Shown: positions 18,100-26,061 of the stretch, piece after piece
Numbering within the stretch: position 1 is the stretch's first letter
How the letters are laid out: the number at the start of each line of letters is the position of its first letter
Assembly: GCA_964402975.1 (NCBI GenBank)
Contig: CAYOEM010000016.1
Coordinates: 1 to 64,000, forward strand
Reading direction: 5' to 3'
Length of the DNA stretch: 64,000 nucleotides
Source: CAMDKS01 sp964402975
Lineage (GTDB): Bacteria; Bdellovibrionota_B; Oligoflexia; Oligoflexales; RGVZ01
Position numbers and translations under genes: made by a program
The notes under the pieces: generated by a model
What the model was told of the DNA's origin: nothing
Seen by the model: only the letters and a program-made list of their open reading frames with translations
Database searches by the model: none

Positions 18100-19032
18100 A
18101 TGTCCCGATATTTTGAAGAATTAGACGTAGCCAAAACCAAGATCACCGACGCCAGGCGGCTGGACCGGGTCGGCATGAGTGATATTGAGTGCCCAGTCAC
18201 AATATCTGTTGAGGGCCAGCCACGCCAATTAACATCGGGCAAAGCCGATGCATTTGTAAGCCTTGATGAGGCTCAAAAAGGCATTCACATGTCTCGGCTA
18301 TTCATCGCACTAACCGAGTCACTCGCAACGGAACCCATTTCTCCGGCACTCCTCGAAAAAATCGCCAAGGAATTTCTTAAAAGTCACGACGGCATCAGCG
18401 CATCTGCGCATATCAAGGTTAGTTTTGAAATCATGATGCAGCGATCGTCCCTTCGCAGCTCCAACAAAGGTTGGAGAGCTTATCCTGTGAGCTTGTGGAC
18501 TACGGTCTCCCAAGGTCAGACGCAACACGGTGCTGAGATGACTGTTCGCTATTCGAGCACTTGTCCTTGCTCTGCGGCACTTGCTAGGCAATTGATTCAA
18601 AATAAATTTGCAGAGTCATTCGCCCCCGATAAAGCGGTCAGCCGAGCTGATGTTTTAGCTTGGCTTGGTGAGGAGAGATCCATAGCTGGTACTCCACACG
18701 GGCAGCGTAGCGAGGGGCATGTTCGAGTCCTTTTAAACCGCAGTCCATCGGATTTAAGGTATCTCACCTCAACCATCGACAAATTAGAAATTGCACTCGG
18801 CACTCCCGTACAATCGGCTGTTAAGCGCGAAGACGAACAAGAGTTTGCTCGGCTAAACGCGGCCAATTTAATGTTCTCTGAAGATGCCGTTCGGCGGATG
18901 AGCTTAGTGGTCGCATCTGATCCGTCATTTTCAGGAACCGCCTGTGAAGTACGTCATTTCGAAAGCCTGCACCCCCATGACGCTGTCGCTAAGATTGCTA
19001 CCGGGGAATTGGCGGGCAAGGCTTGGGTATAA
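18100..19032 (+). CDS. folE2: GTP cyclohydrolase FolE2 (type IB)
   Basis: Converts GTP to dihydroneopterin triphosphate, the first step of folate synthesis. It belongs to the COG1469/FolE2 family: SGKADAFVSLDEAQKGIHMSR near the N-terminus, YSSTCPCSAAL with Cys155 and Cys157, HGQRSEGHVRV, and an ending with EVRHFESLHPHDA. The length of 310 aa is typical. Type IB enzymes are less zinc-dependent than FolE and in some bacteria are under Zur control; I see no obvious Zur box in the 156-base gap to pyrC. It is a neighbour of MTHFR, another folate enzyme. Confidence 0.95.
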   Translation: MSRYFEELDVAKTKITDARRLDRVGMSDIECPVTISVEGQPRQLTSGKADAFVSLDEAQKGIHMSRLFIALTESLATEPISPALLEKIAKEFLKSHDGISASAHIKVSFEIMMQRSSLRSSNKGWRAYPVSLWTTVSQGQTQHGAEMTVRYSSTCPCSAALARQLIQNKFAESFAPDKAVSRADVLAWLGEERSIAGTPHGQRSEGHVRVLLNRSPSDLRYLTSTIDKLEIALGTPVQSAVKREDEQEFARLNAANLMFSEDAVRRMSLVVASDPSFSGTACEVRHFESLHPHDAVAKIATGELAGKAWV

Positions 19033-19052
19033 TATCTGTTTAGAAGAGCCAG

Positions 19053-20774
19053 CTAGAGTCTTTCAATTCTGATAATGCCTTTTTTATTGAGCACCATCTT
19101 AAAATGATCGTAGACAACTTCTTTGTCCCTACGGTGCTGAAGCGAGTGCCTTAGCACAATATGCATCTGATAAACTTTTGGAAGCTTCAAAGACGACAAG
19201 CGTCCATCGGTACTGATGACGTCGGTACCAGCCTGAGGATCATCAAGCCTGGTCAGATATCCGGCAATGTTTATTCGAAGGATGTCGTGAACAGCTCTGA
19301 TTGGATATTCCATCTGCGCAATAGCCTTAGGATAAAGTTCGACGACTTTGCGGTAGTGAATAATATTTTTTGGCGCATCTTCCGCTTCTAAATCATCCTG
19401 ATAAGACTCCACTCGCAATTGCTTCACGGCTAGTGGAAGATCAGAAGGATCGACGAAACGAGTATACTCGTTTACGTTTCCGACCTCGATAGGTGCTTCC
19501 GTAGCTGGCTCGTACAGTATGCGCTCGCTATTGTCAGGGACTCGACCAAATATTCTACCCGAGAAAAACTGCCGGCCATTCTCTTTGATTCGGTCTTTTA
19601 GAACATAAGCAATCATGGACGCCGTCACGATCAAAAAACCACTCGACTGCCAAAAATCGGCCTGAACGGTACCGTTACCACCAATAAAAGCACCGCCCCT
19701 TAGCGTGATGAAATACATCGCAATGACCCACCACAATGCGGCAAGACCTGCTGCCGCCATGGCTCCCAGTTGACGTTGAAACTCAAAGAGTGGTCTCGTT
19801 CGAATGCTGAGGTACAAGACCCCCCAAGTTCGCCGCTTAAGGACGCCTCGGCGATACATGTAACGCTCAATTTCAGCATTCGTGCTGTTCTCATCGATCC
19901 AGCAGTAGTCCTTTTTCTTCGCATACCAATATTCAAGTCTATTCATTGCGACACATCGGCGAAGAAAGCCAATATAGTCAATCTCGGGAACTAGCCTTGG
20001 ATCGATATCTGTTGCAACTCTCATAAGTCCCGCGAGTCCGTCCCGAAGTCTATACGTGCAATATTCGTCAACAAAGCGAAGTTCATTGACCAACGGCTTT
20101 AAATAATCTTGGTTAAGAGTTTCTGCCTCCAGCAGCAGTTTTCTCCACTGCTTCAGAATATAATTGGTTTTGCTGATCAATTCGCGTGTTTCGATCAGGC
20201 AATCTTCGAGCATTTTTACGCCTTCTCCGTGCTCGTCATAAACGGTCGCAATCCGCCTGTGGGCCTTCTTGATGGCTTTTGTTCGTTTAGACATTCGCTT
20301 TAAAAAATAACTAGCGAATGAGCACCCAAAAATTCGAGCCTCCGATATAGCTCGCTGTATGCTGGCTGGCGGATGTCCTTCAGCAACCATGCGAATATAA
20401 TCTTCTAAAAACTTGATTGGGGAACGACTGCCGCTTAGACCGATAAGTTCTTTAAAAGAAAATCTTGGTTCTCTGAATCGTACTAGGGGTCGAAGATCGG
20501 CGTAAAATCGATCCTTCGTGTAAGTCTGTGGCGAGACACCCATCTGTGGAGGGTAAAAAAACCAAGCCTCTACCACGTACTTTTGCCTCTTGGTCAGGGT
20601 GGATATGCCGGGAACAACCGGGTAGTCGAACACCGTTTCCAATTGCGTGCGATCGTGGGCGGCGAACGTTGACTTCACCTGCATGGACGAGTCGCCAGAT
20701 TTGTCCCTGACTCGTTTTATCGGCGAGACCGAATCCGCTGGAGCTTTATCTTTTTGCATTGCCTTCGCATACAT
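19053..20774 (-). CDS. Conserved-looking membrane protein of unknown function
   Basis: A protein of 573 aa that I do not recognise. The first 335 residues are soluble, basic and helix-rich (a lysine/arginine patch around 158-175, several tryptophans). Two hydrophobic helices follow at about 338-357 and 377-393, then a cytoplasmic tail of about 180 residues rich in beta-type sequence and ending IIRIERL. No signal peptide, nucleotide-binding motif or catalytic triad is visible. Codon use matches its neighbours. The start is uncertain: the ATG at 20774 and a second Met at codon 6 are both possible. Confidence 0.7.
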   Translation of the reverse strand: MYAKAMQKDKAPADSVSPIKRVRDKSGDSSMQVKSTFAAHDRTQLETVFDYPVVPGISTLTKRQKYVVEAWFFYPPQMGVSPQTYTKDRFYADLRPLVRFREPRFSFKELIGLSGSRSPIKFLEDYIRMVAEGHPPASIQRAISEARIFGCSFASYFLKRMSKRTKAIKKAHRRIATVYDEHGEGVKMLEDCLIETRELISKTNYILKQWRKLLLEAETLNQDYLKPLVNELRFVDEYCTYRLRDGLAGLMRVATDIDPRLVPEIDYIGFLRRCVAMNRLEYWYAKKKDYCWIDENSTNAEIERYMYRRGVLKRRTWGVLYLSIRTRPLFEFQRQLGAMAAAGLAALWWVIAMYFITLRGGAFIGGNGTVQADFWQSSGFLIVTASMIAYVLKDRIKENGRQFFSGRIFGRVPDNSERILYEPATEAPIEVGNVNEYTRFVDPSDLPLAVKQLRVESYQDDLEAEDAPKNIIHYRKVVELYPKAIAQMEYPIRAVHDILRINIAGYLTRLDDPQAGTDVISTDGRLSSLKLPKVYQMHIVLRHSLQHRRDKEVVYDHFKMVLNKKGIIRIERL

Positions 20775-20932
20775 ACCAAAAACCGACCCTGCCTGTTACG
20801 CGGTAACTCACGATAAGTGTTCAATGATAATCGGAGTATTGCCTGGATAATCAATTGAAACTATCTGCAAATTGGCTTGAGACTATGACAATAATCACAC
20901 TTATCACAAGATTTATTAGCCATTTGCGGTGA

Positions 20933-21520
20933 TTATCGTGGTAGTGCAAGGACCCCAAAGATCACAAAAATAATACATGACAAGTAGCGAACATACTTCA
21001 TAGGTATCAATTTTATAAGATGTTCGCCGCCAAATATGGCTAATGCATTCGCAATGACCATCCCAATCGAACTGCCAAGTGTTACCAGTAAAACGGATTG
21101 ATATTTAGCAGCTAAAGCGACCGTCACTAATTGGGTTTTATCTCCCATCTCAGCGATAAAAAACGCGATCAGCGCCGCAATAAATGCAGAGTGTGCACCT
21201 AGATTCTTGTCTAGCCCCTCTTCCGAATCCGGCTTAAGAAGCCACAGACCAAATCCTATGAACATGGCAGAAATAGCGTAATGAAGGTAGAGAGACGGCA
21301 CTTTATCAGCAACAAACGCCCCAACCCACGTAGCCATCATGTGATTTGCAACGGTCGCTATGAAGACACCCGCCATAATGGCCCATGGTTTCTTATAGCG
21401 CAGAACCAGCATTAAGCTGAGAAGCTGGGTCTTGTCACCCATCTCCGCCAGCGCCACGATTAGTATGGAATCAAACACCGCCTGCACGTTATCTTTACCC
21501 CTAGCTGACACAAAAACCAA
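20933..21520 (-). CDS. GDT1/TMEM165 family Mn2+/Ca2+ exporter
   Basis: Inner-membrane cation exporter of the UPF0016 family, with two repeats each carrying the signature EMGDKTQ (residues 26-32 and 124-130) and about six membrane helices. The length is 195 aa from a TTG at 21520. An internal GTG at 21478 would give MFDSILIVALAEMGDK, which fits family N-termini better, so the true start is open. A 12-bp perfect hairpin (21523-21551) sits directly upstream and contains the only strong Shine-Dalgarno sequence (AGGAGG). Members of this family are often controlled by Mn riboswitches; no yybP-ykoY consensus is recognisable here. Confidence 0.88.
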   Translation of the reverse strand: MVFVSARGKDNVQAVFDSILIVALAEMGDKTQLLSLMLVLRYKKPWAIMAGVFIATVANHMMATWVGAFVADKVPSLYLHYAISAMFIGFGLWLLKPDSEEGLDKNLGAHSAFIAALIAFFIAEMGDKTQLVTVALAAKYQSVLLVTLGSSIGMVIANALAIFGGEHLIKLIPMKYVRYLSCIIFVIFGVLALPR

Positions 21521-21522
21521 AA

Positions 21523-21551
21523 GCCTCCTAACGAGATTGTCGTTAGGAGGC
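21523..21551 (-). promoter_or_regulatory. Perfect 12-bp hairpin covering a Shine-Dalgarno site
   Basis: GCCTCCTAACGA and TCGTTAGGAGGC pair perfectly around a 5-base loop. Read on the minus strand, the 3' arm contains AGGAGG and is followed by TTTTGGTTTTTG. It can therefore act as a rho-independent terminator for the lipoprotein gene upstream (stop at 21600), as a structure hiding the ribosome-binding site of the GDT1-type exporter, or as both. Confidence 0.7.
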
Positions 21552-21599
21552 CGAGGATTGTAGCTTTTTTTGTGTTACCAGAAAACCATTATCTGGATT

Positions 21600-22238
21600 T
21601 TACTTGGTATAAGAACCGTATTTAATCGGCTTGATCGCTTGATTACCTTTAACAGTGACATTTCCAACGATGTAGTCGTCAAGGTCAGCTTGTGAGCTGC
21701 CGTTGTATCGACCCAATCCGGAGGAGAGGACCACGTTATAAGTACCTTTTCGCAAGATCATTCTTGAGCCAGAAGCAGTGGTTCCAAGACGCTGAATGTA
21801 GCGTCCCTGAACCCGGGAATTACCGGAATACAGCTCATAGGTGTTAGATGTATAGTCAACACCGCAAATTTTACCTACAGTCACGTCGACTGCCGTATTA
21901 TCATTCAAAACTTCAAACTGGAAAAAGTATGCATTTCCTTCCAAAGGCAACTGGGAGACTTGCTCCTTACAAGACGTATTTTCATACTTATTGTCACCAA
22001 TGTGGAAAACCTTGTCGCGACCGTAGATAATCGTATTTGCGTCAGGCTGCATCATTTGGTCCGCAGGACCAATTTGCGGTTGACCCGCCGTACTTGGTGT
22101 TACGGTAGAGGGGGTTGATGTCTGCTCTACTGAAGCGTTTTTTTTCTTTTTCGATCCACCAAAAAAGCTAGCGTTACCGCAAGCAACGGTGGCAAGACTC
22201 AAGAGCACCACGGCACTAAAAATTCTCGGGTTTAACAT
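21600..22238 (-). CDS. Putative secreted lipoprotein, unknown function
   Basis: Start chosen at the internal Met (22238) because MLNPRIFSAVVLLSLATVAC then forms a normal signal peptide with Cys20 in a lipobox-like TVAC. The open frame extends 14 codons further upstream without adding a plausible leader. After the signal there is a Lys-rich and Ser/Thr/Pro-rich linker, then a compact domain of about 150 aa with two cysteines (TSCKE, KICG) that looks all-beta. I recognise no family. It is transcribed towards the GDT1-type gene and separated from it by the strong hairpin. Confidence 0.7.
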   Translation of the reverse strand: MLNPRIFSAVVLLSLATVACGNASFFGGSKKKKNASVEQTSTPSTVTPSTAGQPQIGPADQMMQPDANTIIYGRDKVFHIGDNKYENTSCKEQVSQLPLEGNAYFFQFEVLNDNTAVDVTVGKICGVDYTSNTYELYSGNSRVQGRYIQRLGTTASGSRMILRKGTYNVVLSSGLGRYNGSSQADLDDYIVGNVTVKGNQAIKPIKYGSYTK

Positions 22239-22456
22239 AATAGACTCCAAATCAACAAAGAGGTTCAGCAATGTCCACAACAGCTACAACAGTGCAGCAC
22301 CCCAGAAGGGGTACCGCCACCCGTAATGCAGATCACATGCCCAATGAGAATTCAGAGACTTAGGGCTAAAAAACGTCTCAATGTGTCGAAAAATTTGACA
22401 GTTTGTCCAAACTTAATGCAAAAGAGTTTGCCGCTGTCGAAACGGGAAGTAACGCT

Positions 22457-23119
22457 ATGAATCTCGCCATTGTCTTCAAAAATCTACACTTTGTGATCAT
22501 TGATAAGCCTGCGGCGGTTCTCAGTGTCCCATCCCGGATGGGACGAAGCGACCCTCGTCCGGTCGCTGGTATCAATCTCCAAGAGCAGCTTGGGTGTCGT
22601 GTCTTTCCGGTCCATAGGCTGGACGAGGATACGAGCGGACTGCTTATGTTTGCCCTAAACCCAGAGGCGTCGCGCGCAGCAAATTTATGGTTTGAAAACC
22701 ATGAGATCATCAAAACCTACGAAGCTCTATCGATTCCCGTCCCCTCGCATGACTTTCCACGCTGGTCAACGGAGCAGACTTGGGAAAATCGGATTCTCCG
22801 AGGTAAAAAACGAGCTTACGAGGCAGCGCACGGTAAACCGTCCGTCACCAAAGCCCGCTGTGTTACAGATTCATCTGGAAACAAATCCGTTTGGCATTTG
22901 CAGCCAATAACGGGACGTTCACACCAATTACGATTCGAAATGGCACGACACGGATTCCCAATTGCCGGTGACACGCTTTATGGATCAGTACAGACGTCTG
23001 ATCATGAATTGGGAATTGATTTAAGAGCGTTCAAACTAGATATGACGCAATGCAAATCACGAAACAATTTTAATCTACCAGAGATTCTAAGTGTTGCGGC
23101 GCTAAGGCCTGTGAACTAG
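22457..23119 (+). CDS. RluA-family pseudouridine synthase
   Basis: RNA pseudouridine synthase of the RluA/RsuA superfamily. The catalytic motif HRLDEDTSGLL (VFPVHRLDED...) holds the nucleophilic Asp. FVIIDKPAAVLSVP and LQPITGRSHQLRFEMARHGFPIAGDTLYG are the flanking conserved motifs. Start taken at the ATG at 22457 (MNLAIVFKNLHF), giving 220 aa; an upstream ATG at 22403 adds 18 residues of no evident value. There is no S4 domain, so it resembles the short RluA-like (tRNA or 23S rRNA) type; the target base cannot be assigned. Confidence 0.9.
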   Translation: MNLAIVFKNLHFVIIDKPAAVLSVPSRMGRSDPRPVAGINLQEQLGCRVFPVHRLDEDTSGLLMFALNPEASRAANLWFENHEIIKTYEALSIPVPSHDFPRWSTEQTWENRILRGKKRAYEAAHGKPSVTKARCVTDSSGNKSVWHLQPITGRSHQLRFEMARHGFPIAGDTLYGSVQTSDHELGIDLRAFKLDMTQCKSRNNFNLPEILSVAALRPVN

Positions 23120-24447
23120 TGAGCCAGCGGCGCTGCTTTACCTTCAAATGTTCTCTGTCCTAAAGGCTGAATTGGCCTCGCGTTGAGCGGGAACAACTTT
23201 CTAAAGGCCGCGACTTGAGCGCCTGACAGTTCTATCGGCCGTTTCAATATAGACCACGAAACACCTTCGACACAGGGCGGCGTCGTCATGGAGCCTTTGT
23301 AACGATAGGCGGCTAGATCTCGGGGAAATAAACTTGAAACTTGAAGATCATTGATTGGCTGCCGATCGTTTATTTCTGGCTTTATGTTAGATACTATTTT
23401 TTGAAACTCTGGATTCTCCGCCCCAATCTCAACAAATGCCGCAAGAGCCATAACGTCACCCGATTGACTCTCCAATGTCATTTGAACTTCCATCGGGTAC
23501 TTCAGACCACTGACTTGATGTTCACTCGGAGTGTGAATAAAAATCTGTCTTGAGCGATAAATGCGGCCCCGCATTAAAAACGTGCTGGTTCCTGTTAGAT
23601 CTACCCGCAAGGACTGACCCTCTTTTATAATCTCACCAGACTCAGCGGACCATCTGGCAGATCCCCAGTCGCCGCTTAGATATGCGTGCCGCGGAACGTC
23701 GACCGGTGACTGAGTTATACCTTCAACGCAACGCTTGAAATCTTCGCGAATGACACCCCACATCGCAGGACCCGTCTCGCCCGAGTAGGACCATGCTTTA
23801 TTTGTTTCGATTCCGGATCCAGGAGCGAGGGACTTTCTTGCGCCAGGACTGCTTAATGTCTGAAGTTTAAGATCCTCTGAAGACAACTGCCGACCATCTT
23901 TCAATCGGGCGGATGCAGAAAGCGTCCAATCTTCAAGGCCGTGCCAAATAGAAAGGCCCAAGGCCAATGACCCAAACAGTGAAAATAATCCCGTCCCAAC
24001 CAACGTATTTTTTCTAGACCGAACTAACCTCCAAACTCCGACCCAAATGCCAACCGCCGCGACCACAAGCACTGGAAGTGGATCCGAGACATAGTATCCA
24101 GCCACTACATAAAAGACCCAACACCACTGCAAACCCATCATAAAGAAAAGAGGTTTCTCGGTTAATCCCCAATGATCGAAGCGTCGCCAAAAATAAATCG
24201 TTAAAAAATTAACAAAAATCACACCGGCACTTATCAGCACGCTCAAGCCCATCGTACCACGCGCGCTAAGGATGTCTTGGACAGCAAATCCAGCCATCAC
24301 CATGAGTAATGCTAACGTTGAATTCAAGAAGGTGATCGGCACTGACCGCTTCTTGCTCTGGTTCTTAAGATCGCTTGGTGTTCTCACCGAAAATACCCCC
24401 GCATACCGCCCAACCCCCTGACTCCCTTGGCCACAAAAGCCGCTCAT
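23116..24447 (-). CDS. Membrane protein with alpha-carbonic anhydrase-like domain lacking zinc ligands
   Basis: A 443-aa protein. Residues about 40-170 form five hydrophobic segments; about 218-440 form an alpha-carbonic anhydrase fold (WSYSGETGPAMWG, QSPVD, SMTTPPCVEGVSW). The zinc site is broken: the usual Q-F-H-F-H-x-P-S-E-H reads QIFIHTPSEH, so the His94 position is Phe303 (only the His96 equivalent, His305, remains), and the His119 position in MELH is Gln322 in MEVQ. It should therefore not hydrate CO2 like a normal enzyme and resembles CA-related proteins. The function is unknown, perhaps binding. It overlaps the convergent rluA-type stop by 4 bases. The start is uncertain. Confidence 0.82.
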   Translation of the reverse strand: MSGFCGQGSQGVGRYAGVFSVRTPSDLKNQSKKRSVPITFLNSTLALLMVMAGFAVQDILSARGTMGLSVLISAGVIFVNFLTIYFWRRFDHWGLTEKPLFFMMGLQWCWVFYVVAGYYVSDPLPVLVVAAVGIWVGVWRLVRSRKNTLVGTGLFSLFGSLALGLSIWHGLEDWTLSASARLKDGRQLSSEDLKLQTLSSPGARKSLAPGSGIETNKAWSYSGETGPAMWGVIREDFKRCVEGITQSPVDVPRHAYLSGDWGSARWSAESGEIIKEGQSLRVDLTGTSTFLMRGRIYRSRQIFIHTPSEHQVSGLKYPMEVQMTLESQSGDVMALAAFVEIGAENPEFQKIVSNIKPEINDRQPINDLQVSSLFPRDLAAYRYKGSMTTPPCVEGVSWSILKRPIELSGAQVAAFRKLFPLNARPIQPLGQRTFEGKAAPLAH

Positions 24448-24595
24448 TTCTAGCCAAGGACACGGGCACTGCCTGAGGGGGTTCGGCGAAACTTGGTTTT
24501 GCCTTTAGGACAACTCGTTTATTTGCCTAGATTTACTAGGTATTTTTGGATAATTTAGCTATGACTCAAGCCACCTAACCCTACGTCGTGAGGTC

Positions 24596-25894
24596 GTGAC
24601 CGTGACATTTGAAATTCCAAGCCTTTCCTCCATCGAGCCCATCATGACTTTGCGAATATTTCTGATGCTCCGTCTGACACAGCACATTGTAGAGACCTTG
24701 CTGGCTCGAGCTAACCGGTCCTGGTGGAGTGATAGGACGCGCCAAAACGAGGCTGCTGAGATCCTTGGGATCAGCGCCGCCGACATGCAAAAGACCGCAG
24801 CCTATTCAGGCGACAGGTATAATCTTTCGCGCATCAGCGCGAGTGTGGGCATCATGGCTATTTTTTTATTTTTAGGATTTGGTGGACTTGGCTGGGTGGA
24901 AGACACGGCACGCGGAGCAAATGACTTTGTGGGAGGCGGCGCTATTATCGAAGGCCTTCTGTTTATTGGAATCTTGACGATTCTTTCGCAGCTACTGTCG
25001 CTTCCATTTGCAGTTTATAGCACGTTCGTCATCGAAGAACGCTACGGCTACAACAAGCAAACCGTCTCAGGGTTCGTATCCGATCTTCTAAAAGGACTCG
25101 TCTTGGGAATGATTCTCGGATCGATCATTTTGGGGGTTATTCTTTGGATCATGGAATCAATGGGTGCGTCATGGTGGATTTATGCTTGGGCTGCTCTGAC
25201 CGTCTTCAGTCTCATGACGGCATGGATCTACCCGAGCTTACTAGCACCCCTATTTAATAAATTCACACCTCTGGAAGATGGCGACCTCAAGCGGGCCATT
25301 TTAAACCTCGCCGACAAAACTGGATTCAAAGCCGATGGTTTGTTTGTGATGGATGCATCCAAACGCTCAGGGCACGCGAACGCATACTTCACTGGTATAT
25401 TTGGCAAGAAGCGAATCGTTTTATTTGACACTCTGGTCAACAGCATGCAAACGAAAGAAGTCACAGCCGTTCTAGCTCACGAGCTTGGACACTTTAAATT
25501 ACATCATGTGCGCACCGGCATGATCAGAGGCCTTATTTTCTCCCTCATCATATTCGCAGGAATCGGCGCCATGCTTGAAAGTAAGAATTTTTATCTAGGA
25601 TTTGGACTCACGGGCGTCTCAAACCACGGCGGTTTGGTTGTGTTTTCTCTCTGGTTTGGGCTGATCGAGTTCTACCTACAACCCCTTCAAACTTGGTTTT
25701 CAAGGCGCAACGAATTTGCAGCAGACGATTTCGCAAAAAAGACACTTGGATCGGGACTCGACTTAGTCTCGGCTCTGAAAAAGCTTCGCGAGAAAAGCAG
25801 CATCATGCCAATCGCACACCCTTTATACTCAGCGATGTACTACAGTCACCCTCCGATGCTTGAACGTATTAAGACGCTGGAATCTGCCACTTAA
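24596..25894 (+). CDS. M48 family zinc metalloprotease, Ste24/CAAX protease-like
   Basis: Integral membrane zinc protease. There are several membrane helices (about 83-100, 115-140, 165-187, 190-212, 308-325), and the catalytic AVLAHELGHFKLHH has HExxH at residues 295-299, with the third ligand Glu in EFAADDFA (about residue 378). The EERYGYNKQTVSGFVSDLLKG stretch is the hallmark of the Ste24 subfamily (M48A). The length of 432 aa fits. A GTG start at 24596 was chosen; an ATG at 24644 is the alternative. Bacterial members act in membrane protein quality control; no prenyl substrate is implied. Confidence 0.92.
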   Translation: MTVTFEIPSLSSIEPIMTLRIFLMLRLTQHIVETLLARANRSWWSDRTRQNEAAEILGISAADMQKTAAYSGDRYNLSRISASVGIMAIFLFLGFGGLGWVEDTARGANDFVGGGAIIEGLLFIGILTILSQLLSLPFAVYSTFVIEERYGYNKQTVSGFVSDLLKGLVLGMILGSIILGVILWIMESMGASWWIYAWAALTVFSLMTAWIYPSLLAPLFNKFTPLEDGDLKRAILNLADKTGFKADGLFVMDASKRSGHANAYFTGIFGKKRIVLFDTLVNSMQTKEVTAVLAHELGHFKLHHVRTGMIRGLIFSLIIFAGIGAMLESKNFYLGFGLTGVSNHGGLVVFSLWFGLIEFYLQPLQTWFSRRNEFAADDFAKKTLGSGLDLVSALKKLREKSSIMPIAHPLYSAMYYSHPPMLERIKTLESAT

Positions 25895-26061
25895 TCGAGT
25901 CTCATTTAACACAATTGGTGAAATCCAAAATCTACACTTTCAATGCAGACATTCTGCTCAGATATGTCCGCGTCTGACATATCAGCCTAGCCGCGTGTTA
26001 TCATAGTAGATAGCAAATCCATGCTGTTTTTGACCTTAGGCAGGGCAAAGGGGTAGACCAA

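Noticed and set aside
21523..21600. yybP-ykoY manganese riboswitch
   Set aside because: Only about 80 bases are available before the start and the conserved aptamer bulge sequences are not seen. Kept only as an unclassified hairpin.
22378..22713. 111-codon minus-strand open frame opposite the RluA-type gene
   Set aside because: Shadow of the real gene: no recognisable motif, and overlaps the catalytic region of the pseudouridine synthase.
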